Assembly: GCF_024346975.1 (NCBI RefSeq) | Contig: NZ_AP024886.1 | Location: forward strand, 930,001 to 994,000 | DNA from: Vibrio neonatus | GTDB lineage: Bacteria > Pseudomonadota > Gammaproteobacteria > Enterobacterales > Vibrionaceae | DNA: 64,000 nt | Direction: 5' to 3' | Shown here: positions 19,957 to 28,662 of the stretch, one piece after another | Numbering within the stretch: position 1 is the first letter of the stretch | How the letters are laid out: every line of letters begins with the position of its first letter | Made by a program: the position numbers and the translations under genes | Notes under the pieces: generated by a model | Told to the model about the DNA's origin: nothing | Databases searched by the model: none | Seen by the model: the letters and a program-made list of their open reading frames with translations, nothing else

Positions 19957-21378
19957 TTAAAGGTTTTCTGCGGTTTTCTTAGCAGCGCGCTTTTTGGCAG
20001 TTTCTACTTTCTTGGCCGCTTTTGCCAATGCTTCGGCTTCCTTGCGAGCCTCAGCAATGCGTTCTAGTAGCTTATCGGCTGGCTCATCGTTTGGATCTTG
20101 TGGAACCAACTCACCTCGGAAGGCTTTTGCTAGAATGCTTTGAGTTAGGTTGTCTACTCTAGCTTGCGCTTTTTTAACTTGAGCTTCGATAGTAGCTGCG
20201 AATGCGAAGTATTGGTCGACTAGGCGGACAATTTCTTTTTGTTCTTCTATCGGAGCACAAGGAAATGACAAACCCTGTACAGTAGATTTATTCAAAGCCT
20301 TTTGATTGTTTCCAGAGCCAACTCTTCGAGTTTCTTCATACTTTTCCCATAAGTAGTAATAGAGATACTCTGAAACACACATTTCCTTAGGTACTCTGAG
20401 AGCTGCAGTATTCTGGTTATGAGCAGCGGGAATTTTAAGAATTGCAGGTTGTCCCCTAGTCTTTCCTTGCCCAATCATCGCAAGCATAACTGTTCCATCA
20501 GGATGTATTTTAGTGGAAGAATTTGACAACCCACTTTGTGTGATTTTCTCAGTAGTGTTTGAAATTAAGCTGAAAGCGACTTCTCCACTACTAACCCAAG
20601 GTATATCCCCTTCCCAATATGTTGGTTCTTTTCTGCTAGGTGTTGCGCCAACATGAACATCAAAAACGACACCTATGTGCGTGTCTAACCATGTATCAGG
20701 AAGTGCCGTACTATTTTGATTTTCGAGTTTAATTTTAGGGCCTGTGTATTTTTTTCCTTGATTCGCATATTTATCAAGCCAGTAATCCGAAAAGTCAGTT
20801 GTTTCTAATTTTTCTTGAATATTGTTCCCTCGCCACTCTTCCGTCAGCTTCCCTGATACAGCGGAAGCGAGGACGGATTGGCGGAAGCGTTTTAGCAGGC
20901 CTGGGATACCATCTAGGCGGGCTTTGATGGTGTCGACCTGTGCCAATACCTCATCGAGTTTTTCAACGATACGTTTTTGTTCAGAGTCAGGGGGTAATTG
21001 AACATCTTGAGCATACGCATCATCTCTATTCAAACCAGGTATTGCTGTTGAACGATTTAGTTTTGTAAGAGGAAGATTCTTCAATTGATAGTACCAATAT
21101 TTCATTGTTCCAGAAGGAAACGAATCAACAAAATAAGTAGTATCAATAGGTGAAAAGTCGTCTTCACAAAGATGAACTTCACCAAAAGATCCTTTTCGTC
21201 CAACAATCAAGCCTCCCCCAGAGACTAAAGCTTCAGTGTGTAAACCGACTACTCCATTAGAACCATATACAGGGTAGCCAGTTCCACTACGTTGTTTAGC
21301 AGGTAGCGATTTCCCATACTTTAACTCAATAAGATCGCCTAACTTTAAGTTAAGCCACCCTTTTGGTAACCCACTCAT
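19957..21378 (-). CDS. hsdS: Type I restriction-modification specificity subunit HsdS
   Basis: The 473-aa protein has two target-recognition domains: residues ~1-165 (LPKGWLNLKLGDLIELKYGK ... VQLPPDSEQKRIVEKLDEVL) and ~200-400 (LPDTWLDTHIGVVFDVHVGA ... FPCAPIEEQKEIVRLVDQYF). Each is followed by a helical spacer that contacts HsdM. A Lys/Ala-rich tail ends the protein. The ATG overlaps the hsdM stop in TAATG. Both halves are intact. The bipartite target sequence cannot be read from sequence alone. Confidence 0.93.
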   Translation of the reverse strand: MSGLPKGWLNLKLGDLIELKYGKSLPAKQRSGTGYPVYGSNGVVGLHTEALVSGGGLIVGRKGSFGEVHLCEDDFSPIDTTYFVDSFPSGTMKYWYYQLKNLPLTKLNRSTAIPGLNRDDAYAQDVQLPPDSEQKRIVEKLDEVLAQVDTIKARLDGIPGLLKRFRQSVLASAVSGKLTEEWRGNNIQEKLETTDFSDYWLDKYANQGKKYTGPKIKLENQNSTALPDTWLDTHIGVVFDVHVGATPSRKEPTYWEGDIPWVSSGEVAFSLISNTTEKITQSGLSNSSTKIHPDGTVMLAMIGQGKTRGQPAILKIPAAHNQNTAALRVPKEMCVSEYLYYYLWEKYEETRRVGSGNNQKALNKSTVQGLSFPCAPIEEQKEIVRLVDQYFAFAATIEAQVKKAQARVDNLTQSILAKAFRGELVPQDPNDEPADKLLERIAEARKEAEALAKAAKKVETAKKRAAKKTAENL

Positions 21379-22982
21379 TACTTCAACTCCGGTTTATCTT
21401 CCAATCCAAAGGCTTGCTCAAGCAATTGCTTCTGAGCTTCAGCTTCATCATTCGCCCCAAGCGCTTGCATCAACTTATAGATCTCTGAAATAGCCTCAGT
21501 CAGCTCTACCATTGCCTCACCAGCTAGCACTTCTGGCTCAGGTAGGTTTTCCGCACTAGTCGCCTCTAGGTCTTTAAGCCAAGAGATATCTAGGCTATCG
21601 CCTTTTTGATCGCGAATGTACTCACGGCTGAACTTGCGGAAACGAGCGCTATCTACCTTGTGCGCTTTCTCGCTAATGTGCTCAACCTCTGCACCTTTCT
21701 CTGCATAAATGGCACCTAGGGTTTCATAAACACCTTCAGTACGCTCAGATTGACCATTTTTATCTGAGCCATAAGCGTCAATAAAGGCATCAAAGTGCTT
21801 CTCTGTCAGTGGGCGACGCTTACCAAAGGTGTTCATATTGGTTCGCATATCGAATACCCAAGTTTCCTTGGTGCAGCCTTTATCTTGAGTTGGGTTCTCT
21901 GGGGTGCCTTTTTGGAAGAAGAGCACGTTGGTTTTTACGCCTTGTGCGTAAAAGATACCCGTTGGCAGTCGCAGAATAGTATGCAGATTACACTTGTCCA
22001 TCAGGTCACGACGGATGTCTGTACCTTTGCCTCCCTCAAAAAGCACATTATCTGGGATCACCACTGCTGCGCGGCCACCCGGCTCAAGCGCGTCATAGAT
22101 ATGCTGCATGAAACACAGCTGTTTGTTACCTGTTGGGTGAACAAAGGTACGGGTAATATTACTACTAGAAGCACTGCCAAATGGAGGGTTAGTTAAGATC
22201 ACATTCGCCTTAGGCAAACTCTCCCCTGCACTACCTAATGTGTTACCTAAATGAATTGCACCTTGGTTCTTATCCCCTTCGATGTCATGCAGTAAGCAAT
22301 TCATTAAGGCTAAGCGGCGTGTTTCTGGTACTAGCTCCAAACCAACAAAGGCTTTGGTCATTTGAAAATCTTGATCATCATCGTCTAGATCATCTAAATC
22401 GTTGGTTTGTGATTTGATGTATCTGTCGGCTTCAATCAAAAAACCTGCGGTGCCGGCGGCTGGGTCTTGAATGACCTCACGAGGTTGAGGTTGCAGCACT
22501 TTGATGATGGTGCTGATTAATGAACGTGGCGTAAAGTATTGACCTGCTCCAGACTTGGTTTCGTTAGCATTCTTTTGTAGTAAGCCTTCGTACATGTCGC
22601 CAAAGTCATCTCGGCTTTTACCTTGCCCACCATCAAACCACTCTAGTTGATCCATACTGCTCACCAACTCTGTAAGTTGGCGAGGTTCACGAATCGTTGT
22701 ATTTACATTTTGAAATATTGCCCGAACAATTGCATGATTATCATCGCCCAATTGAACCAGCATACTACGATAAAACTGATGTTGAACTTGACCCAGCTTC
22801 CCTTTTAGATCTTTCCATCGAAAGCCTTCAGGTAATAACTCTTCTTCTTGACCTGTCTCTTCACACATTTTCAGAAACAATAACGACGCAAGCTCGTTGA
22901 CATAGTTTTGGTAAGACACCCCACCATCTTTTAAGTTGTCACACAGTTTCCACAGTTTGGCGACTAGATCATTATTGTTCAT
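21378..22982 (-). CDS. hsdM: Type I restriction-modification methyltransferase HsdM
   Basis: The 534-aa protein is an N6-adenine methyltransferase. The N-terminal helical domain begins NNNDLVAKLWKLCDNLKDGG. The AdoMet-binding region has GQYFTPRSLISTIIKVLQP and DPAAGTAGFLIEADRY at about residue 176. The catalytic NPPF (ILTNPPFGS) is at about 265. The start MNNNDL at 22982 is preferred over the upstream in-frame ATGs because it matches the family N-terminus. It lies 84 bp after hsdR. Confidence 0.93.
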   Translation of the reverse strand: MNNNDLVAKLWKLCDNLKDGGVSYQNYVNELASLLFLKMCEETGQEEELLPEGFRWKDLKGKLGQVQHQFYRSMLVQLGDDNHAIVRAIFQNVNTTIREPRQLTELVSSMDQLEWFDGGQGKSRDDFGDMYEGLLQKNANETKSGAGQYFTPRSLISTIIKVLQPQPREVIQDPAAGTAGFLIEADRYIKSQTNDLDDLDDDDQDFQMTKAFVGLELVPETRRLALMNCLLHDIEGDKNQGAIHLGNTLGSAGESLPKANVILTNPPFGSASSSNITRTFVHPTGNKQLCFMQHIYDALEPGGRAAVVIPDNVLFEGGKGTDIRRDLMDKCNLHTILRLPTGIFYAQGVKTNVLFFQKGTPENPTQDKGCTKETWVFDMRTNMNTFGKRRPLTEKHFDAFIDAYGSDKNGQSERTEGVYETLGAIYAEKGAEVEHISEKAHKVDSARFRKFSREYIRDQKGDSLDISWLKDLEATSAENLPEPEVLAGEAMVELTEAISEIYKLMQALGANDEAEAQKQLLEQAFGLEDKPELK

Positions 22983-23066
22983 GTTTGTTCTCTGATTTGT
23001 AAAATGTTTGCTGATCATTGAGGCGATCAACAATCAAACTATTTGCTTTAACTAGATTGTACGGGG

Positions 23067-26000
23067 TTAAGCTGGCTCGTCCCACATGTATTCTTGGAAT
23101 TGAGTGAGTATGCTGTCTAAATCGTCATTAAAGACATTCATAAGCTTACGTTTTCCGCCTTTGCGCTTGTAATTGCCAGTTTTGAAGGTGTCATCATCTA
23201 GCACTACTTTATCTTTGATACTGGATGCAATGCGATCCAACCAATTGAGCTGCTCTTGGTTCCACTCTTTTTGCGACTTGATTTTATCCAGCGCCATCTC
23301 CACTCGCAGCTCAAACGGCATTAACGCATCGCCCATAGCGGCGCGTCTGATATGGCCGATAAGGCGAGCGGCTACGTCTTGGTTTTTGGTTTCTTTCCAC
23401 GCTTTTTTTAAAGTGGGCTCATTAAAGTGTTGTGCATCAAACCATTCTTGCAGTTCTAGCAGACCCTTACGGGTTAAATCTCTTGGTCGATTGATAATGA
23501 TATCTAATGCTTCTTGCTGGTTAGAAGATGAATCTACCAGCGCGTCAAAGGCCTCTAGGAAATCTTGCGCTGTACCATGCTCGCCATAAACCGTTTCCAC
23601 ACGCAGCAAAGTATCATCGACATCTGTAAAGATAGGCATGTCACGTAAATCGTTTATCTCTTGCTTTAACTGCTCTAAGCGGCCTACTAGGTTAGGAGCC
23701 TTATTGAACACCTCTGCTGACCATCTTGGACCTTTTTGCTTTAGGGTTGAGGCTAGGTTTGCAAAATCACAGCCTGCAGAGTCTTGGCATATTTCATCAA
23801 AGCGTTTGATGTGGCTGTCTATCTCTTTAGACTTAGTGCGATTGAAGCTGGCATGGGTCGCGATACGGTGCAGCTTTGCCACCAGCTGTTCATGGCTATG
23901 TTCAGCAAAGCTTCTGCCATCCGCCTCAAGGGTTTTATAGGTTTCGGAGTCAGTAATTTCATTGACTAAGGTTTGCAACTCGACTTTAGGGCGCACCACA
24001 ACTGGACGCATGGTGTCGACGCTTTGCAAGGTGGAGTAAAGATCTACCGCATCAAATATCTTGAATGACGTTTTACCCACATCAGGACACAAGCGTGTTG
24101 CTCGTCCTTTCATCTGTTCATACAAAATACGACTGCGTACTTTACGCATGAACACAAGATTACAGATGCTTGGGACATCAATACCCGTAGTGAGCAAGTC
24201 AACAGTGACTACAATGTTTGGCAAACGCTCTAATTTGAAGCGCGTGATCATTGACTGAACCTTAGTTGAATCTTTGTCAGAGTCACCGGTTATTTTAATA
24301 ATGGCGTCGTGCTCAAGCTCTGAGTATTTAGCTTTAAAAGCTGTTCGCAATTCATCAACAACAGTGTCGGCATGAGCGTTATTAACACAAAAAACCAGAG
24401 TCTTTTGTGGGCTAGTAGGATCGATATGATTGACTAACTCTTCACACACAACTCTATTAAAGTTTGATGCGATCAGGGCTCGGTTAAAGTCAGCCACCTC
24501 AAAACCTTGCTCATCTTCTAAGGTATCGTTAATTAGTTCACCCTGATTGGATAAACGCTGTACTTCGGTACCACCCGATAAATAAACCCCTTGCTCACTA
24601 AGCTTGGTGATGATGCGAATGGGTGGTTCTTGGTCTGTTAGATATCCATCAATCACGGCCTTGCGGTAACTGTAACGATAAACGGGTGACTTTTTCTCAC
24701 CACCAAAGATGTCTATGGTGTGCAATGCAGGCGTGGCCGTCAGTGCAATCTTTACAGCATCAAAGTGATCTATAATGCGACGATAAGAAGAAATGAAGTC
24801 TTGCTCATTACGGAACTTTTCCTCTCCTTCCGTCTGCTCTTTATCAAGGATATAACCTCGGTGGGCTTCATCGACTATGATGCAATCGTAACGCCCTACT
24901 GGCATCACTTCGTCACTTTGTAATGTGCGTTTAACCAATGACTGCACGGTAGCAACATGAATTTTGGTACTGTCTTCAGGAAAACGGTCTGTCAGCCCTT
25001 TAACGTTAAAAATGGCGTTGAAGGTATCGCCTTTTATGCTGGTATCTTCAAACGAATCAAGCGCTTGCTTACCAAGGGAGGTGCGATCCACCAAAAACAG
25101 CACTCTCTTGAATCGCTGAGATTGAATCAAACGATACATTAAAGCAATGGCGGTGCGTGTTTTACCCGTACCTGTGGCCATCGCTAATAAGATGTCTTGC
25201 TGACCATTGACTATGGCTTGCTCTGTCGCCTGTACCGCCTCTTCTTGGTAGTAACGAAGTCCAAGGTCATTCATATCTTGATTGCGCGCAAACCAGTTAT
25301 TATTGAGTTGATCATCACTCTCTAATTTGGCGACTAATTCTTCTGGCTTGTGCCACTCTGGTAGCGCCTTCGGCATATTAGTTGGATGGCGAACATCTCG
25401 ATACCAAATACCGCTTTTGGTCTTTATGGCTGCTTTGTAGCCACGACCATTGGCAGAAAAGCAAAAAGGAATTTTAAACGGTTGCGAACCGCTAGAGTCA
25501 GCCCAAGAAGGGAGATAGTTGCCTAACGCCTCTTCAACCTGCTCTTGTTGTTCATTACCACGAGCTGCTTGTCTTAACTCGCCAGTCAAGAAGTCAAAGT
25601 CGAAATACTTACTGTAGCGGTATGCTTCATTCAGCTTAGCCGAAACATCTTTATTAGCTTTTTTCGCTTCTACAACCGCTATGGGCTTTAACCCAACGAA
25701 CAATACATAATCTGCAAAGCCTGTATGGCCTGTCTCATCTTTGCCTGTTGACCATTCGGCAATAGCCATATTTCGACCCACTTGAGGGCGAGTGCCGTTG
25801 GCAAAGTTAAGGTTTTTTGTATCCGCATCCCAACCTGCTTTACGAAGCTGATTATCGATGAGGTAACGAGTCTCACTTTCGCTTAGATTAAGAGCACGCG
25901 AAGACGCTTCTTTAGTGATCTGCTGTTTGTATGCCTTGCGCTCAGATTCCGTCTTCTTCGACAGCTCTATTTCTTGCTCTTTGAGTTTGGACTCCAGAGC

Positions 26001-26603
26001 ACAGATGCGAGCTTGGGACTGCTCTTGCGTCTCTTCTTGGTTACTTTCCAATACGGAAATATAGCCATTTAACGCCGTTAGCTTGGCTTGTTGAGCTTCT
26101 ACTTCTGCTTTAGTCTGCGTTTCACTTTGGCGAGCTAATGCTAGTTCTTGCTTGAGGCTAAGAAGCTCTTCTTCAAATTGCGTGCCATTTTCGGAGCTAG
26201 GAAGGATAAACTCAGGAGCTGGGAAGTCGAAGTTTTTAGTGACTAATCGGTAGTACCAAACCGCAAGGCGGAATGCGAGGCGCAAACACATCTCAGCATC
26301 TTGCAAATCATCGTGATATTCGTGAACAGCTTGGTTGCCAATTTTACGTAGTTTATGGAATACATTTAAGATCCCATCATCAACAAAGGGGATTTTACCC
26401 AGTTCACGTAACAAATCATGCTGATTTTCTGGTGTGTCTATATCTAACAACTTAGCGAGGTGCTTTGCTGTTGCTTCTCCAAACTGACGCAACTTTACGA
26501 GCGTAGTGTTGGGATCGTCTGGATAATTGTTCTCTGCCGCACGCGCAACGGTAAACAAAAAATCGTTCACACCCCTTAAAAACTCAAAATTGGACTTCGA
26601 CAT
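23067..26603 (-). CDS. hsdR: Type I restriction-modification endonuclease/translocase HsdR
   Basis: The 1178-aa protein starts at 26603, where GGAG is well placed; upstream in-frame ATGs lack this. The N-terminus (NFEFLRGVNDFLFTVARAAE) is a DUF4145-type domain, followed by a coiled coil (residues ~180-260). A PD-(D/E)xK nuclease lies near residue 300 (GFADYVLFVGLKPIAVVEAK). The SF2 translocase has Walker A ATGTGKTRTA at about 476 and DEAH (IVDEAHRGYI) at about 578. The rest is the EcoEI-type C-terminal region. Cleavage would occur after DNA translocation at sites unmethylated by HsdM/HsdS. Confidence 0.93.
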   Translation of the reverse strand: MSKSNFEFLRGVNDFLFTVARAAENNYPDDPNTTLVKLRQFGEATAKHLAKLLDIDTPENQHDLLRELGKIPFVDDGILNVFHKLRKIGNQAVHEYHDDLQDAEMCLRLAFRLAVWYYRLVTKNFDFPAPEFILPSSENGTQFEEELLSLKQELALARQSETQTKAEVEAQQAKLTALNGYISVLESNQEETQEQSQARICALESKLKEQEIELSKKTESERKAYKQQITKEASSRALNLSESETRYLIDNQLRKAGWDADTKNLNFANGTRPQVGRNMAIAEWSTGKDETGHTGFADYVLFVGLKPIAVVEAKKANKDVSAKLNEAYRYSKYFDFDFLTGELRQAARGNEQQEQVEEALGNYLPSWADSSGSQPFKIPFCFSANGRGYKAAIKTKSGIWYRDVRHPTNMPKALPEWHKPEELVAKLESDDQLNNNWFARNQDMNDLGLRYYQEEAVQATEQAIVNGQQDILLAMATGTGKTRTAIALMYRLIQSQRFKRVLFLVDRTSLGKQALDSFEDTSIKGDTFNAIFNVKGLTDRFPEDSTKIHVATVQSLVKRTLQSDEVMPVGRYDCIIVDEAHRGYILDKEQTEGEEKFRNEQDFISSYRRIIDHFDAVKIALTATPALHTIDIFGGEKKSPVYRYSYRKAVIDGYLTDQEPPIRIITKLSEQGVYLSGGTEVQRLSNQGELINDTLEDEQGFEVADFNRALIASNFNRVVCEELVNHIDPTSPQKTLVFCVNNAHADTVVDELRTAFKAKYSELEHDAIIKITGDSDKDSTKVQSMITRFKLERLPNIVVTVDLLTTGIDVPSICNLVFMRKVRSRILYEQMKGRATRLCPDVGKTSFKIFDAVDLYSTLQSVDTMRPVVVRPKVELQTLVNEITDSETYKTLEADGRSFAEHSHEQLVAKLHRIATHASFNRTKSKEIDSHIKRFDEICQDSAGCDFANLASTLKQKGPRWSAEVFNKAPNLVGRLEQLKQEINDLRDMPIFTDVDDTLLRVETVYGEHGTAQDFLEAFDALVDSSSNQQEALDIIINRPRDLTRKGLLELQEWFDAQHFNEPTLKKAWKETKNQDVAARLIGHIRRAAMGDALMPFELRVEMALDKIKSQKEWNQEQLNWLDRIASSIKDKVVLDDDTFKTGNYKRKGGKRKLMNVFNDDLDSILTQFQEYMWDEPA

Positions 26604-26692
26604 CAAGCTCTCCATAAAACCTGTAATTGCTTCCTCATATGTTTGAACACAATAAATCGAAGGAAACGACCTGCCTTTTTGATGCAAGCTCA

Positions 26693-26735
26693 ATTATAAC
26701 TATCACAAACCTAAATATATTGAATTTTATCAATA
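26693..26735 (-). promoter_or_regulatory. Possible promoter/operator of the hsd-mcr-dru series
   Basis: In the 148-bp gap upstream of hsdR the minus strand has a TATAAT (26693-26698), with the hsdR ATG about 90 bases downstream. Upstream of it is a 6+6 inverted repeat TATTGA-N6-TCAATA (26718-26735). No good -35 hexamer is visible, so this is a suggestion only. Confidence 0.35.
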
Positions 26736-26751
26736 AGTTGATAATCCGCAC

Positions 26752-27696
26752 CTAATGTGGGCAACGATAGACGCGATTGTATAGGTTTGGGCCCTTAATT
26801 TGAGACTTGAAAGCTAATGATGCGTTTTCATCGCCATAGTATTGCAAGAGGTTTGCATAGCAGGGGGCTAGCCATTCATCTATGATTCTGTGAATAATTC
26901 GCTTATATGAATTATCGTCTGATTTCCCTTTATTTTGTTGAGTAACAGACTCATATCGGCTCAAGCGTACGATTTCTGTGAAATCGCTTCCGAGTTGGTC
27001 ATCTACATCGACACCAAGCTTAAAAGCTTCAATTGCGAATTCCTTAAACTCCCCAATATCTTGGGGTATTTTTTTGTAAACTGCGTAGTGATGCCTAACT
27101 AACTCATGAATAATTACTTCCAATTCATAGCGATTCAAGAGGTAACTAGAGCTCTCATCAAAGCCATCTAATTCAGCGTGGCCAAAGGGAAAAGCACATT
27201 CCAAACTAGGTGACATTAGTTCATTATGTTCATCTTTATCAATGAAGCGGTACTGGAGCAAATGCATTGCTTCGTGAGAGAGTGTTCTTTCACTAGACTC
27301 GCCACTATATCTATCAGCTAATACAACTGCATGTCTTGAAAGCACGCAAGCGCTACCTTTAATCTCACTTCCACTTTTGAAGTTAATATCGTAACTTTTA
27401 TGAAGATTTAGCTTAACAGCACGATAAAAACCTGAGATCGCGACCAGCGTTCTTTTGGGGTGCCTAATCAAAATGATCGGTAACAGAATAAAAGCAACAG
27501 CTATCTTCCTTTCGCTTACTTCATTGCCAAATGCCAGTTTAAGCAGCGTCAGAAAATCTTCGATAACACCAACAGCTTTTTTTAAACCCGTATCTCTTAC
27601 TGTAAAAGAAAAATCTCTTACACCATCAATAGACAAAGCTGAAACAGGTTCCCCACCAAAGTCTTTAATGAGTTGTTGCTGAATACTTCTCTTCAT
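26752..27696 (-). CDS. Putative zinc metalloprotein with HExxH motif
   Basis: This 314-aa protein contains LSHEAMHLLQYRF near residue 140, a standard HExxH zinc-peptidase motif. Downstream, ELEVIIHELVRHHYAVYK provides further His/Glu candidates for the third ligand. A hydrophobic stretch VAFILLPIILIRHP (residues ~68-82) could be a membrane-associated helix. No secretion signal is visible, so it probably acts in the cytoplasm. It follows the acidic-protein pair by 36 bp. Possible roles are a proteolytic effector or regulator within the island; the family is not recognised. Confidence 0.6.
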   Translation of the reverse strand: MKRSIQQQLIKDFGGEPVSALSIDGVRDFSFTVRDTGLKKAVGVIEDFLTLLKLAFGNEVSERKIAVAFILLPIILIRHPKRTLVAISGFYRAVKLNLHKSYDINFKSGSEIKGSACVLSRHAVVLADRYSGESSERTLSHEAMHLLQYRFIDKDEHNELMSPSLECAFPFGHAELDGFDESSSYLLNRYELEVIIHELVRHHYAVYKKIPQDIGEFKEFAIEAFKLGVDVDDQLGSDFTEIVRLSRYESVTQQNKGKSDDNSYKRIIHRIIDEWLAPCYANLLQYYGDENASLAFKSQIKGPNLYNRVYRCPH

Positions 27697-27732
27697 TCTC
27701 TTTTCACTTTTAAGTAGGAAATGAATCCTTAG

Positions 27733-28080
27733 TTAAATTTTCCCGAAACCCCACCAGGTTTCGCCAGACCAGCCTGCATCATGCTGAAACGCCAAACTTG
27801 AATCTACATTTAGCTTGTTGCACAGTTCAGCGGGATCAATATCATCGCTCTCAAAGTCGAAAAGCTCGCGAAGCTTCGGGTGGACGTACGAATACATGCA
27901 TACATCAGATACATAGCAGAACAGAATTGTAGGATCTTCTTCAATTTCACCGTCACCCGCTTCCGCTTTATCAAACAGATCGATCATGTTTTCTGCATGT
28001 TCGCCGTACAAAACAAGGCCCGAATATGGAGAGAACAGTGCTTCTCGGTCGTCTTGAATTTTTATTACTGGGATAGCCAT
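27733..28080 (-). CDS. Small highly acidic protein, paralogue of the next gene upstream
   Basis: The 115-aa protein starts at ATG 28080 (a TTG at 28086 is less likely). It has roughly 24 Asp/Glu against 7 Lys/Arg. Its N-terminus PVIKIQDDREALFSPYSGLV aligns with PIIEVCDDMQNIHSPFTGRM of the gene just upstream, so the two arose by tandem duplication. The C-terminus is Trp/Gly-rich (GWSGETWWGFGKI). Strong acidity without enzymatic motifs is typical of DNA mimics and of immunity or inhibitor proteins; either role here is inference. It sits between the Zorya-like operon and the HExxH gene. Confidence 0.6.
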   Translation of the reverse strand: MAIPVIKIQDDREALFSPYSGLVLYGEHAENMIDLFDKAEAGDGEIEEDPTILFCYVSDVCMYSYVHPKLRELFDFESDDIDPAELCNKLNVDSSLAFQHDAGWSGETWWGFGKI

Positions 28081-28086
28081 TTTCAA

Positions 28087-28446
28087 TTACTCACTTACTA
28101 CTGGGCAAAATACAGTCCAACAATCTCCTAGTAGGAAATTTCCACACTGTCGAAACGCGATTAAGTCACTTCTACCAAGAATCCCAAGCAACTGCTTAGC
28201 ATCGACTTCAACCTCTTCGGGGTCAAAGTCGATACCATCTAGTAGTGTTTTAGACAGATATAGGTATTCCTGATTCTCTGCGTCATAAACAAAAAGAATT
28301 GATTGATCTTTTGAAGGGGCGGCCTGAAGCTCCGATAGTTCTTGATAAACTTCATCATCAAGATTCTGGCCGTAAATCATTCGACCAGTGAATGGTGAAT
28401 GAATATTCTGCATATCATCACAGACTTCGATAATGGGTGTAAGCAT
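28087..28446 (-). CDS. Small highly acidic protein, first of a tandem pair
   Basis: The 119-aa protein has about 22 acidic and 6 basic residues. The start is supported by GAGGAGC four bases upstream of the ATG. The acidic cluster DGIDFDPEEVEVDA (residues ~70-83) corresponds to FDFESDDIDPAEL in the downstream paralogue. No catalytic motif, signal peptide or membrane segment is seen. The stop lies directly before the next gene, so the two are translated together. It could be an antirestriction-type DNA mimic that protects against self-targeting by the adjacent type I system; this is a hypothesis. Confidence 0.6.
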   Translation of the reverse strand: MLTPIIEVCDDMQNIHSPFTGRMIYGQNLDDEVYQELSELQAAPSKDQSILFVYDAENQEYLYLSKTLLDGIDFDPEEVEVDAKQLLGILGRSDLIAFRQCGNFLLGDCWTVFCPVVSE

Positions 28447-28521
28447 TCGAGCTCCTCAATTCCTAAGATGGCGACATTCTATATGTGATTGTTCACATGC
28501 ACGCTTTATAAGCTTATGAAC

Positions 28522-28638
28522 TTACCCATATTTCTTGAACATATTATCTAAGACTGTGGAAGTACGCTGATCACTTTGCGCCAAGTCATTTAAGAAAAAA
28601 CCATGTTCGAAATGAAGTGACCCCATAAAATTAGGCAT
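28522..28638 (-). CDS. Possible 38-aa small protein
   Basis: An ATG at 28638 opens a 38-codon frame (MPNFMGSLHFEHGFFLNDLA...) in the 216-bp gap between the Zorya-like operon and the acidic pair. The ribosome binding site is weak. The frame has no stop codons upstream for a further eight codons, so it could also be a truncated 3' end. Confidence 0.25.
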   Translation of the reverse strand: MPNFMGSLHFEHGFFLNDLAQSDQRTSTVLDNMFKKYG

Positions 28639-28662
28639 GGCTTTTAATAAACTATCAAATAA

